Source: Owenia fusiformis
Taxonomy: Eukaryota > Annelida > Polychaeta > Sabellida > Oweniidae
DNA: 64,000 nucleotides
Reading direction: 5' to 3'
Assembly (NCBI GenBank): GCA_903813345.2
Contig: CAIIXF020000001.1
Span: 31,111,915 to 31,175,914, forward strand
A program made the translations under genes and the position numbers. Positions 51,030 through 62,905 of the stretch are shown piece by piece; position 1 is the first letter of the stretch, and the number at the start of each line of letters is the position of its first letter. The notes beneath the pieces were generated by a model. That model was not told the origin of the DNA, did not search any database, and saw nothing but the letters and a program-made list of their open reading frames with translations.

Positions 51030-54000
51030 TCAAACTTGCTCCACTTTAACTTTGATAGGCAATGCAAAGGCTTCTGCTTTAGCCTGAGGATGATATTCAG
51101 CCAAGGATAACTTTTTCTGCACCGCCATTTCCTTCAAATATTCCAGGTCTCCATAAATACTGAGTTTCTGAAACAAAAAGGAAAATGATTGTAAGACTCG
51201 GAAATTTGTTCCTCAGGGGTTCGTTCGTCTAAGCAGGTGATTCTGATTTGACATTTTGAAACATAAAATCTGGAATCCCCAGTCACACTTCTTGTAGAAT
51301 GAACATGATTTTAGACTCATCAGGTACAGTGCCCTCCAACAAGGCAACGTGGTTAATGGTTCTACATCAACATAATGATTTTGAAAACTACACTGTACTA
51401 TCAACATTCATGTTATGACATGAATAAAAAGTGGAATATTTTGATCAGTTTTAGATATCTTTGGAAAATAAAATATAATAAAAAGGTAGACTTAGTTCTA
51501 AAAATGGGAACAACATTGTGGTTCCTGATTCACATACATGTATAGATAGGAATTAATTTCTGCCTTATCAGAACACACATAATGATTAACCACTAGGTGT
51601 TTGTGCAGGTGAAAATGTTGAGGCCTAGTTTCTAGTTGAATTTCAATCATTTTAATAATATCGAAAATATTTTGACATGTGTGAAAAGAATTAAAGCAAA
51701 GGACTCAATGACTTGTGGTTGACTAAAAACTTGTTTCTTTTGTAAATAGTTTTTAACTTGCCCGACAGCCTCAGTAAAAGGCTTGCATATAACAACTAGT
51801 TCATCAAATCAACCAATTATAGAGTCCTGGGCTTAAATTCTATTAGATTTTATATAAATATGTGATACCTGATTAAGTACAATGTAGAACTAAGTACTTC
51901 CCAATGTGTTCCTAAATGATACCCAATATGGTTACTAAAATGCCCATTGTGGTAGACAAATAACTGACCTATGTGGTTGCTAACTAACCTGTGGTTTAAG
52001 TTTCTGGTCAGGAGCAGTAGCAGCTGTGGTAAAACATAACCAAATCATAGCCAAGGCAGAGCAAAGGATCGTTAGACTCAGGAACAATCTAGACAATCCC
52101 GTCTTCTTAGCTATACATTCCAGCCAATCAGATGAGTTCTGACTGTCTGCTTCTTCCATACTAAAGTCAATGTCACGGAGATCACGCTCGAATGTATCAA
52201 TCTGAGAATTTTTCACATTGGGAGTGGCTGAGTTGTCCAAGACTGCCAGGTTGGTGTCAATGTAGTTCATAGTCTTGGATCCTATATAAGTAGAACAAAC
52301 ATAAGGGGTTGAATTATTGAAGACTCCTATCATTATACAGGGTGGGTCAAAAAACGCTACTTTTTTTCAAGACACTACCTTTTTTATTTTCCAACCTACA
52401 TACCCCAGGGGTTCTTAGGAATAATATAATGTAACAAGCCCTTCAACTTGAATTATATTTGATCTAAAAGAGGAGTTCAATTGGTCTGCCACCCTCTTTG
52501 ATGATAGCTTTTAGTCTTAGTTGCCTTGCTGATATAGCAGTATCAGTGAAATGTTGGCTAAGTTTCTTTCAACCTGTCTTAATTGCCAGCTTTTGTTGGG
52601 CAATTTTTTAGATTGGGTGCCTTCATACAATCTCCTGGAGACCTTCCCATACCCTATACTCACTGGGGATTGCATCAGGACTATTAGCTTGGTGGTCATC
52701 AGGCCCTATCAGTTCAGGAACATTTTGCAAATTATGTTTATTTCTAATGGCAAACCATATGTTTAAGTGAGACACTGGTGACATATTTTATTCAAGTAAA
52801 AGTGTACAATTCATAATCCATGGCTAGAAAGCATCCTCAATTTTCATTTGGTATGCAAATTATGATTTTGTATCAAAACTTTAAAAAGTTATAGCATTTT
52901 GAAAAAAGTGGTGTTTTTTGGCCCACCCTGTATATGAATGGTATGATCAATATAAATTCTAAACTACTTGCAGTTCTCTATTAACACTAGGTGACAATTA
53001 AAATACTATATGTACATCCAATGTTTCTATTAAACAATGAAGCCAAATATGGAAACATCCCAATCATGAAAGGGCTTCATTTCCAGTATATTCATGGTTC
53101 AGCGTAATTTACAATAAGAAAGTTCCCAAGAAATCAGAAGAGTCAAATAATTCTTAAGTATTCACTGATTTAGGATTGGTATACAATATACATGTATAAT
53201 ATGTTCCACATAATGTAACAGGGTGTACAGGCTAATTGTTGATGCCTTTATGAAACACCTACCTAACCTTTTGCATCAAGTGACTCATCCAAGTACATAC
53301 ACTGCACAATTCTAGCAACATTATTTTCCAATGAAATTACTAAACACAATTACCATCTAATATGCTGGAGCCAGTGTTGAACTCAAAACGAGGCTCTGAT
53401 TTCATGACAATCATTTTGCCGTCATCCGCCTGCATGTAGAAGGACCAGCTAACTGTCATCTGATTACGTAATTTATCTACCATATTTGAATACATGTCAT
53501 GTACCATCATCACTGGGAAGAGCATATGTATGCTTGGCTCTTCCAATGCCTCCAACTCCAACTGAAAAAATACATCTTTGGAAATAATGGGCTTTGAACA
53601 TATAACAATGAATTGATGCTCTTTTGATGTATCAGGGCCTGGGCTAGGCAACCTTTTGACTTGGGGAGCTTGACTACATGGAGTTTGCTGCATTTTCTTG
53701 TTATGATGAAAGGTGGCAACATCTTCTTGGGTATATAAAAGGTGGTAAACCGAAAAGCAGGAAAAAATTTGCTCGTAAAAGATAGTAAAAATCAGTGAAA
53801 TAAAGAACATTAGAAGAAATATATTGAGATACAATGATTCCTAAGATAGTGGAGCATCTGATCAGTGAACTACAAGAAGAAGGGTGCATCCTCGGAGGAT
53901 ATAAGATAAATGCAACAAATAATGGAACATCTATCACATTGCAATATGTAGTACACCTTCTTGGTGACCCAAGTTCAGAAACTAGAAGCAAATCACCAAG

Positions 54001-56906
54001 TAGGCTAATGAGAGACACAAATAGGATTAGTGCTTTCAATGCCAGTAAAAAAATAGTGAGTAGTGTTCCAAACCATGAACAAATAGGATTACATGAACAG
54101 TCAACACCTGTGAAACCTGGTCAAAATACATATAGTGATGATGTGTTTATCAATACTGATAACAGTCAAATTGTAAACAATAACACTGATACAGAGAATT
54201 CACCAAATACAGAAGACAGTGGATTTACTTCATTATTACAGACTCCCCAGGACAGAATCAACAAAGTAAACACAAGTACACAAACGAATAATAAAGTGAA
54301 GAGACACCAGTCTTGTGCAACAGAACTTAAGATGAAACATGTCGCAACTAAAATAGACAATATGGAAAGAAAACATAGAGGCTGCAATGTAAATATTAAG
54401 AAACAGATGGACAACAAATCAACTGAGTGCAAAATTGATAAAGATACCAAAGAAACAAACACAGATTCTGATACATGCGATGTTGCATCGCTAACAAACT
54501 TCAGTATGGCAACATGTGAAGGGAGGTATATGCGCTTCATTGATAAGATAAGAGAGGATTATATGTAATTTGTGATGTCCATGACTACATAATGATGAAT
54601 ATGAACGGAATAATACGGAAATAGGAACGTGAACATATATAACAAATTGTGCCAAGTACTATTGATTGATTTAAATGTTAATTGGACTAAATAGGGACAT
54701 ATTTGCAAGTAGTGATCCAGATGAAGGGATGCAAATGATTCTTGTCAAAAATGGTTGAGTTAGACTGTGAAAATTTTGAGAACTCTATCTATCTGGAATT
54801 CCAGTAGTTTTTGGGGAATAACATTATTTCACTTTCTAAGCTTGAAGTTTTTAAGACTACTATCAAGAAAATCTCTATACATTTGATAATTCCTATGAAG
54901 AATATGTTATGTAGAAAGGAGAAATAAATATCTATATAAAAAACAAAAAAAACATCTTCTTGGGGTAAAGATGGCTGTATCGTTGTTAGTCATATGAAAA
55001 AGTGATGGCTTGAATTTATTAAGTGAAGTCAATGTCAGTAATTTTTTGGTTCATATTATTACAATTTCATACCTGTTGTTGTCGTTTGATGGCAAATGGT
55101 ACTTGGCTTGCACAACCTATAATACAAGCATCACCATCTTCTTTTATTGGATATGCTTCCTTGCAGGCTGAAACACATACATGATGGGGTTATTACACAA
55201 AATGGGAAGCTAGCCTGGCTGGCCTGGAGATACCTGACCAAAGGAGGTCATCTTACTGTCAGCCAAAATAAATAAATGTTCAGTAAAACATGTCTAACAC
55301 GAGCGCCTCTTGGATCGACCAAAAGTGTTCAAACTAGCAGGTGTTCACATTTCAAGGTTTCTGAACATGTGAATCAATGGAAGATAACAAATTCTGGACT
55401 GAAAAAAGTGTTCACATTGAGAGGTGATCGGATTAGAGAGGTGTTCGGATAAACGTGTTTCACTGTAATATCGACAAAACAAACACTATTTTACAAAAAG
55501 ATGACAAGAGAAACACACAGTTCAATATGGGATCAAAGAGCATCTAACAGATCACTCCTTCGAAATAGCAAAAACGATGCTTAAAATGATCACTTGTCAG
55601 CTCTCACTTTAGACAGGTTTTACAGTAGTTATATCATAACAGATTTATGAATCAATATTTTCAATATTTAATCATGATACTCTGTCATGTGACAGTGTTT
55701 AATACTTCATAAAAATCAATTTTTAAAAATAAATTCTAACACAGATGGCAAATGGCTTTTAAAGTTATCAATAAAATGAGAAGGGAATCAAAGCCGTTAT
55801 TAAGAGTTCTAAAGCAGAAACTTATTTCACGTTTAACCAAATTGAACCTTCATCTTAGATACCCTCTCCTGTTGACTTACATTTAACCAAAATCACTCTC
55901 AAACATTTAGAAAAAATTATTAATATTATATACACATGTTTTAAAATCATGTATTATGGATACACCAGACTGATGTTTTTTTGTTATTATACTCCTAACA
56001 TGTGAAACTGGTGTAAAAGAAGTTTTCTACAGTTACACTGTTCCACGACTAGTTAATGAACGTCAATGTAATAAAATGGATGAACCTCTTGGATACGAAA
56101 GTAACTAGTTGTGGAACAGTGAGTTAGTATGTAGTTGTGGTTTGTAGTTAAAAGTTTTGTACACTGCAGTGACTGATATATCATTTATATGACATGATTA
56201 TTGAGTCAATAAAAGATTTATGTGGAATAGGAACTCCATTTTGAATTGCATCTACATAAGGATATTCAAGCCAAGGCTGACAATATACTATATAATTAAT
56301 AAATTCAAGTATGTCTATATGGTAGCGGTATCTGCGGTATGGACATAATAATAGTTATACAGATTGAAGTAATAGTTATACAGATTAAAAAATTGTGGTG
56401 TTAAAAAAAACCCAGTGTATCTAGGACTCTCGAATGTAAATGAATGCCGTGAGCAAAAACTAAATGCACCATTTCAAAATTATAATAATGAGAATTCAAT
56501 TTCATAAAAATTTGACATCATGCAGTGTAATGCATTTATTGATCTGTGAAGTGATATATAAAGCAACAGATTGAAAAATGTCTCCCCTTTGATTAAATTA
56601 CCCAAGAGTTTTTCAACAAATATGAATTTACACCATAACTACTCCTCCCCTCAATATTCCTAAACTGAGGGAACAGGTTTTATCTAATTTTGACGAATCC
56701 AATCAAATAACTGCTTTTACTTCTGGCAAGGTCAGCCATCACCTTTCAATAAAAGCATATACAATTTGATATATTTTGTAAGTAAGTAACATGTACTTAC
56801 ATTCTCTGCAAGTTTCTTTGGTTTTGTTGACATCTGCATTATCATTAACAAATTCAACTATAGAGAATAGCCTGCATCCTCTTCTACAGTAGCATAGGTG
56901 ATCAGC
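51030..56906 (-). CDS. TMEM59: TMEM59 (type I Golgi/endosomal membrane protein), 5' exon(s) missing
   Basis: Exons seen: 56906-56801, 55167-55073, 53561-53354, 52281-51989, 51167-51030, in phase, giving 279 residues against 323 in human. The signal peptide and first Cys motif must lie further upstream, outside the window or unrecognised. Family blocks include CRRGCRLFSIVEFV, NKTKETC, MLFPVMMVHDMYSNM, SWSFYMQADDGKMIV, a TM helix in LFLSLTILCSALAMIWLCF, and KLSIYGDLEYL. Cys-rich luminal motifs are conserved. Human TMEM59 promotes autophagy by binding ATG16L1 through a cytosolic motif with Tyr, Glu and Tyr at fixed spacing. Here the corresponding positions read Lys, Gln and Tyr, so the motif is not conserved at two of three places. 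An unrelated intronless gene lies antisense in one intron. Confidence 0.9.
52338..52930. mobile_element. Mariner-type MITE with TA flanks
   Basis: The left end CAGGGTGGGTCAAAAAACGC is mirrored by the right end (GTGTTTTTTGGCCCACCCTG). TA flanks each side, as expected of Tc1/mariner insertion. The 593 bp interior has no transposase frame. It lies in a TMEM59 intron. Confidence 0.8.
53732..53742 (+). promoter_or_regulatory. TATA box of the nested intronless gene
   Basis: TATATAAAAGG matches the TATA consensus very well and lies about 100 bp upstream of the start codon at 53834, a normal spacing for a short 5' UTR. Confidence 0.6.
53834..54568 (+). CDS. Intronless 244-residue protein nested antisense in TMEM59
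   Basis: A single uninterrupted frame starts at MIPKIVEHLISELQEEG and ends at 54568. It has a TATA box 100 bp upstream and AATAAA at 54923-54928, and no introns. The N-terminal 45 residues look folded (amphipathic helix, then GGYKINATNNGTSITLQYVV). After that comes RSKSPSRLMRDTNRISAF, then a long hydrophilic, Asn/Thr/Ser/Lys-rich, probably disordered region and a short hydrophobic-charged end (GRYMRFIDKIREDY). There is no signal peptide or TM. I do not recognise the function. I have an impression that a KSPS-R-x-RD-x-R motif occurs in uncharacterised, multi-copy invertebrate proteins, perhaps transposon-derived. A retrogene or a domesticated element protein are both possible. Confidence 0.65.
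   Translation: MIPKIVEHLISELQEEGCILGGYKINATNNGTSITLQYVVHLLGDPSSETRSKSPSRLMRDTNRISAFNASKKIVSSVPNHEQIGLHEQSTPVKPGQNTYSDDVFINTDNSQIVNNNTDTENSPNTEDSGFTSLLQTPQDRINKVNTSTQTNNKVKRHQSCATELKMKHVATKIDNMERKHRGCNVNIKKQMDNKSTECKIDKDTKETNTDSDTCDVASLTNFSMATCEGRYMRFIDKIREDYM
54923..54928 (+). terminator. Poly(A) signal AATAAA
   Basis: A canonical hexamer 355 bp after the stop of the intronless gene, followed by A- and T-rich sequence. It is the first AATAAA on this strand after the stop. Confidence 0.45.
55285..55470. mobile_element. Degenerate MITE related to 16693-16868
   Basis: It contains AAGTGTTCAAAC, AGGTGTTCACATT, GAGAGGTGATCGGATTAGAG and GAGGTGTTCGGATAAACGTG then TTTCACTGTAA. These are the words found in the shorter intact copy. 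The left end is not clear. Confidence 0.5.
56036..56121. repeat. Hairpin with 20-bp arms
   Basis: CACTGTTCCACGACTAGTTA is mirrored, with one mismatch, by TAACTAGTTGTGGAACAGTG at 56102-56121; the loop is about 46 bp. It lies in the TMEM59 intron. Confidence 0.7.
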
Positions 56907-56984
56907 CTGGAAATAATTAAGATGGAGTTTGAAAAGAATATGTCAATTTTAGAAAATTCTAATTCAATCTAAATATAATTTCAA

Positions 56985-57851
56985 CAAGGCATTAACATGA
57001 CAAAATGTCACCACCTAAAACAATTTGGTCAATTTAAAGCAAGTTGGAAAATACCTTTTGACCTTAAGAAGGTTTGATTTGAACTTCTTAGAACATGTAG
57101 ATGATTTTGAAAAAAAATTTGTCAATATGAAGCAAGTTGAAAAAAGACCTTTTGACCTTTTTTGACCTTGAGAAGGTCATTGAAGGTCAAATGTCAAATC
57201 TAAAGTCAAATCTAAAGTCATATTTGAATTTCTGAGAACATGTAGATGATTTTGAAAAAAAAATTTAGTCAATTTGAAGCAAGATGAAAAAATACCTTTT
57301 TGACCTTTTTTGACATTGAGAAGGTCATTGAAGGTCAAATGTCAAATCTTAAGTCAGATTTGAATTTCTGAGAACATGTAGATGATTTTGAAAAAAAAAT
57401 TTAGTCAATTTGAAGCAAGTTGAAAACAGACCTTTTTGACCTTTTTTGACCTTGAGAAGGTCATCGAAGGTCAAATGTCAAATCTGAAGTCAGATTTGAA
57501 GGTCAAATGTCAAATCTAAAGTCAGATTTGAATTTCTGAGAACATGTAGATGATTTTGAAAAAAAATTTAGTCAATGTGAAGCAAGTTGAAAAAAGACCT
57601 TTTTGACCTTGAGAAGGTCATTGAAGGTCAAATGTCAAATCTAAAGTCAGATTTGAACTTCTGAGAACATGTAGATGATTTAGAAAAAAATTGAAGTCAG
57701 TCTAAACAGTATTTGTTAAGTTATAGGAAGTTGTAAGAAATTGTTACAGACGCCAGACGCCAACCTCCAACCGCCGGACGCCAACCTCCAACCGCCGTCA
57801 CAAAAAAACGGAGACCATAACAATATGTCACCACTTTTGGTGGTGACATAA
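56985..57851 (+). mobile_element. Hairpin-tailed element with tandem-repeat core, copy 5
   Basis: It begins CAAGGCATTAACATGACAAA then ATGTCACCACC. The core (57040-57720) is five or six copies of a 125-168 bp unit with GAACATGTAGATGATTTTGA, GAAGCAAGTTGAAAA, a TTTTGACCTT tract and GAAGGTCAAATGTCAAATCT. The 3' part has two ACGCCAACCTCCAACCGCCG units, then GAGACCATAACAATATGTCA and the hairpin CACCACTTTTGGTGGTG, ending GACATAAAA. The subterminal TGTCACCACC at the 5' end is the complement of the 3' hairpin strand. This layout matches the published description of Helentron-associated (HINE) and bivalve pearl elements; membership is inferred. It lies upstream of the first visible TMEM59 exon. Confidence 0.7.
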
Positions 57852-58873
57852 AAATGATGAAATTAGCTAGTTCAGCATTTTCACAAAATAAATTGCAAAA
57901 ATGTCAATTTTAGCTTATTGAATTGAAATATCTTCAAGTGCACAAACAACCTAAAATAACCTCATGACCAGCTAATAATACAAAAATTACAAAAAGGACT
58001 GGCACAGAATGGAATTATTGTTTGAACTGTCTGATTTTTCCTTTAGAAACTAACTTTAAAAAGAACTACCTCCTCATGTTGCAAAAATTTCTGAACATAT
58101 TATTTTTGTGAATGTTGCTACAAGACAAACTACAACATTAAATCAATAATACTGTATATCAATGATCTCTGGGCTTCTAGAGTGTGAAGCAATAAATATA
58201 TGTTTATATTACATGTATATAGCAGAAAAATAAATTTGATTTACTTAACAGCTAATGTATGTTTGCAATGCTCTAATGTGGACACATTTGTACAAAACGA
58301 GTGGCCAAAATGCAAGACAAAACTAAAAGTTGAAAGGACACAGGCCCGTAGCCAGGATTTACCAGGGGGATGCAGTTTTACCAAGGGGGGAGTTTTTGCC
58401 AGGGGGGGCTTTTTGACAGTTTTGGCAAAAAATCATGTGAGAAGTGCGCAGAACAGTGAAAAACTGCATTATATTGAAAGAATTTCTAGCCAGGGGGGAG
58501 CGACCACTCCCTCCGCTCCCCCCTGGGACAAGACAAGACCCAACTTCCTTGAATTGAGAGTGTAATATAAGTTGATCAAGTGAATATCCCGGACTTAGAA
58601 ACGAACACAGCCTAGTAAAATGAACACATACCGGTAAACCTAATCTGGCCTCATTTCTTATCTGGCATTGACCCCAAGAAAATTCAGATTAATAAATTAA
58701 GCTGGATTGGGTTAACTTATTGAACTAATATCACCTATAACTTACCAAATAAGAGGGATCATTCACTTATTTTGATAACTTGCTATATTGCTAATTACGG
58801 TATATCTGTGTGAATGCCATCAAATTTGCGAATCAAAATTAACTTTCTCTAGTAGTGGCTATTGGTGCATATA
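57852..58873. other. Non-coding, one decayed repeat
   Basis: Positions 58340-58510 are G-rich (CCAGGGGGATGCAG, CAAGGGGGGAG, GCCAGGGGGGAGCGACC) and give a spurious open frame (QDLPGGCSFTKGG). I regard it as a decayed repeat. No TMEM59 5' exon was recognised here. Confidence 0.45.
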
Positions 58874-59942
58874 CAGGGTGTCCGGAAAGTAAAGATACAA
58901 ATGCTCTAACTTCAATAGATTTACCTGTTGTGAGATGAAATTGCTACAGATTGTAGAATGACATTTCAGCAATATATCCTGTAACTGTCATGACATATAG
59001 TTTCAAAATGAAAAAGTTATGGTCGTTATGGTAACGGGAGTTGGGGGTATGTGGAGCAGCGTCATAATTAATTTTTATTGTCTTATAAATCTTTTTCCTA
59101 TTCATATCATCTTGGCACACAACCCATTTGTTACAATAAAACATCAAATTATGTCCCAAAACAGCATGAGGATTACTACTCTAATGTTATTTTATCATTA
59201 AACATGACTACTATGGTATTGTGTTTTCCCCGCATTGTCTATAATATGTTCATGGTGCATCTTGAACAGAGATTCAAAGACTGGACAAAACCGCTGCTGT
59301 TCGTCTTCAGATTGCTGATGACATTCGCTTCCAGTTGAGACTCATTTGAATACTGAACTTTTAACAAATATCGCTTTGAGATGCTCATTAAGGTAAAAGT
59401 CTAAAGGGGCCTTTTCAGGTAAATATGGGGCATTGTACAAAAAGGTTTAGTGTCAAGACACTCCATTTTGAGATTTGTTGGCTTTGGTTTGTGAACTTGT
59501 GCATTGTGGAGGTGGAATATTGACTTTCCTTATTAACCCAGGGAACTTTTATTTTAAGCACTTGTATAATATTTCTTTGATTACACTGATGACATAACAT
59601 AGTTCTGACATGTATCAATGACACCATTATACATAAGAGAACATAATAGCAACAATAATACAATATTGAAGAAAACAAAACATTGATAGAAAACACAATG
59701 ATGAAGACTGTATCAAATGGTTATATTTTAGCAATTAATCAGATTTTAGCGATGATCTGGAACTGCTCCACATACCTCGCACCTCCGTAACCATGACAAC
59801 TGTAACTTTAACTGGTTTAGACTATATGCGATGAGAGTTGGTAGACACATTGAATTAATGTTCCTCTTCAATCTGTAGCAATTTCATTGCAAAACGCCTA
59901 AATCTCTTAAGATCAGAGTATTTGTATCTTTACTTTCTGGTG
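58874..59942. mobile_element. Mariner-like element, ~1.07 kb, non-autonomous
   Basis: The left end CAGGGTGTCCGGAAAGTAAA then GATACAAATGCTCT is mirrored on the right, where about six terminal bases are lost. TA flanks are visible. Subterminal inverted similarity continues for about 200 bp, including GGTATGTGGAGCAG against its complement. No intact transposase was found. Confidence 0.72.
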
Positions 59943-60564
59943 TATAGGGACAACTGGTACTGGACTAAAAATAAATGTGGCAATTTGAATTTTTGCAGGG
60001 GGCATCTTTGGCAGTAGCCTATCTTCAACCTGTTAACTCAATATATTGAAATGGCATATGTATAGCCACAGTCCAAGGAGGATTGGAAGTCAGAATGCTC
60101 CTGGAGTCATATTTCTCACTTCAAAATTTGAATCGCAAGTTTTGGTCTTATTACCAAACAAAAAATTCAAAACACACAAGAAATGATCAAGATCATTACT
60201 AGTGGCTTAATTAATGACCATTAGTTTCAATATTTTGTATGCTGATTGTGAATTTACAGCCAGCTAAATGTCAGACAATAATGACGCCAGCTTCGTTGGT
60301 CGAGCAAACTTCAATCACATGCTATCTATTGCAAGACTTATGCAAGACATAATGCTGTATTATATTGCAAGACCTGTCATGACCGTGGTAATGTTAAAGC
60401 CTGATATGACCGTGACAATGTTCATGTTCTTGAATGAGATTAAAATTTTAGTTTGCGGAAATGAATTATGAGTTAGTGAATCTAAAATTTTATGTATCAA
60501 CGCACGTGAGTCTAGATTTATTATGAATTTTTTCTTCAATTGTGATTTTTAACTTAAGGTGCGG
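59943..60564. other. Non-coding stretch between two elements
   Basis: No exon or repeat structure is recognised. One short open frame at 60268-60471 has no support. Confidence 0.4.
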
Positions 60565-62905
60565 TGGTAGTTAACAGGAAGTGACAAAACCATGCTGGAT
60601 TTTTTGAACCAAGATAACAGAGTTCTGTTTTGACCTCCAGTCAGTTTAACTAGTTCCACATATCATTTACATGACCAGGAACACAATAGAAATGGTCAGA
60701 ATGACCCTAAATATGATGAAATAACCTTTTCAGCCCTCTGAAAATGTGACTGAAAAATAGCTTAAAGTAGGCGCTTAGGAAAGGTCACTGAACAGAATCT
60801 TTTGAATTTTTCAGAAAATGTGCCAAATAAATTGCTCTAAATGATGCAATCTTTGAAATTTTAGAAAATCGTCTGAAACAAAAATAGCGATCATAAAAAG
60901 GAAAATAGATCGCTTTTCAATTAGTTTTTTTCATTTTTTTCTTTTTCTATGAATGACATCAAATTTTCAAACTTGTATCATTTAGAGCACTATATTAGGC
61001 ACATTTCCTGAAAAATTCAAAAGATTCTGTTAAGGTACAGCTGGAAAGTAACATTTTGGTAAAAGATTGCTATACCTGCACATGTTATTTTCTGGTACAA
61101 AACTAGATGATGGCAACTCCGCGGAGTAGCAAATCCCAACGAACAAAATATCAATTACCGAATTCCAATCAATTATACTCATTACTTTGGTTAAAATTGA
61201 AAAATTTAGATTTTAGAATTGCGAATTCCTGCAAAGCAGCCATTTTGAATTTTCTGAGGTACAAATATGAAAAATAATACCATAATTGTGATCTACTCCA
61301 AAATTCCTTCAATTTGAGTATTATATAGCCATATGTTGAAGGGATCGAAAAATTATTGCGAAATCGTACATTAGACGGCCTTTTTGAATTTTACGAGGCT
61401 CGAATCAGAAAAAAAGATACAATATTTGCAATCTACTCTTAATTGCCTTTCATTTGAGTATAATAAAGCTATACTTCAGAAAGATCTAAAAATTAGCAAA
61501 AATTTCTGTTTTCCTGACCCCCCATACACGGCCCCTGGGGGTCAGGATGAAAAACACTGAATATATGTGAAATAGATAGATGTTGCGAATATACTACCAA
61601 AATTTCAAACAATAATATTAATTACTTTGGTTTAGAATGAAAAATTTATGATTTTTGCGAAAAAGTCCCATCATTTTTAAAGCAGTGGCCATCTTGAAAA
61701 AATCCATTTTGAATTTTCTGAGGTACAAATCTGAAAAATATTACCATAATTGTGATCTACTCCAAAATTCCTTCAATTTGAGTATTATATAGCCATACTT
61801 TGAAGGGAACGAAAAATTATTGCGAAATCGTACATTAGACGGCCATTTTGAATTTTACGAGGCCCAAATCAGAAAAAAGATACAATATTTGCAATCTACT
61901 CTTAATTGCCTTTCATTTGAGTATAATAAAGCTATACTTCAGAAAGATCTAAAAATTAGCGAAAATTTCTGTTTTCCTGACCCCCATACACGGCCCCTGG
62001 GGGTCAGGGTGAAAAACACAGAATATATGTGAAATAGATAGATGTTGCGAATATACTACCAAAATTTCAAACAATAATATTAATTACTTTGGTTTAGAAT
62101 GAAAAATTTATGATTTTTGCGAAAAAGTCCCGTCATTTTTAAAGCAGCGGCCATCTTGAAAAAAATTTTTTTGCGTAAAACAATCGATCAATATACATCT
62201 TTCCACCAAATATGAAGAAAATCCGTCAACTAATATTTGACTTATCTTCCGGACGGACAGACGGACGGACGGACGGAGGGCTTCACTATATCCCTACCGA
62301 ACTTCGTTCGTTGGGATAATAAAGTATGAAGGCATGTATCAATTTCCTTGCTTTTTTCAGGAAAGTATCATTACATTGTCTTCTTTTAGAATATCTGGTA
62401 GGCGTTCAAAGGGAACTCGAAGAATTCTGATATTTGACACTTCCTGTTTTTCCAAATTTTCTTTCAAAGTTTCCAGACAACACAGGAGCTACCATTGACC
62501 TGGTTCCAGGTTTACTAAAAGTAGACAGTGTAATGATACTTTCCTGAAAAAAGCAAGGAAATACACACATGCCTTCATACTTAATTATGTACCAGAAAAT
62601 AACATGTGCAGGTATAGCAATTTTTTACCAAAATGTTACTTTCCAGCTGAACCTTAAATGACCTTTCCTAAGCGCCTACTTTTAGCTATTTTTCAGTCAC
62701 ATTTTCAGAGGGCTGAAAAAATTATTTCATCATGTTTAGGGTCATTTTGACCATGTACATTGTGATCCTGGTCATGTAATTGACACGTGGAACTAATTTA
62801 ACTGACTAGAGGTCAATACGGAACTCTGTTATCTTGGTTCAAAAAAATTTCAAAATCCAGCTTGGTTTTGTCACTTTTTGTTTTGTCACTTCCTGTTAAG
62901 GTAAC
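60565..62905. mobile_element. 2.3 kb fold-back element with tandem core
   Basis: The left arm (60565-61110) begins TTAACAGGAAGTGACAAAAC; the right arm ends with its complement near 62900. The right arm also contains an inserted hairpin (62323-62585) with GGAAAGTATCATTACATTGT inverted about 200 bp later. The core holds two direct copies of a 464-bp unit (for example ACAAAT at 61261 and 61725), each with CTGACCCCCATACACGGCCC-type sequence, then a GGAC microsatellite at 62254-62279. No transposase frame is seen. Confidence 0.78.

Noticed and set aside
53340-53834. Minus-strand 164-codon frame as an independent gene
   Set aside because: Only 53354-53561 is a real TMEM59 exon. The N-terminal part is intron read-through, since the acceptor TTTTTTCAG lies at the exon edge.
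54166-54540. Minus-strand 124-codon frame
   Set aside because: It is an antisense shadow of the intronless gene, with no splice sites matching TMEM59 and a low-complexity Leu/Ser/Val composition.
58200-58565. 121-codon plus-strand frame with GGCSFTKGGVFARGG
   Set aside because: It is G-rich decayed repeat sequence. The motif type recurs as spurious frames in many invertebrate genomes, and no gene structure is visible.
62254-62279. Possible CRISPR-like or other regular array (GGAC repeats)
   Set aside because: It is a simple tetranucleotide microsatellite in an animal genome. No spacers or cas genes exist anywhere in the window.
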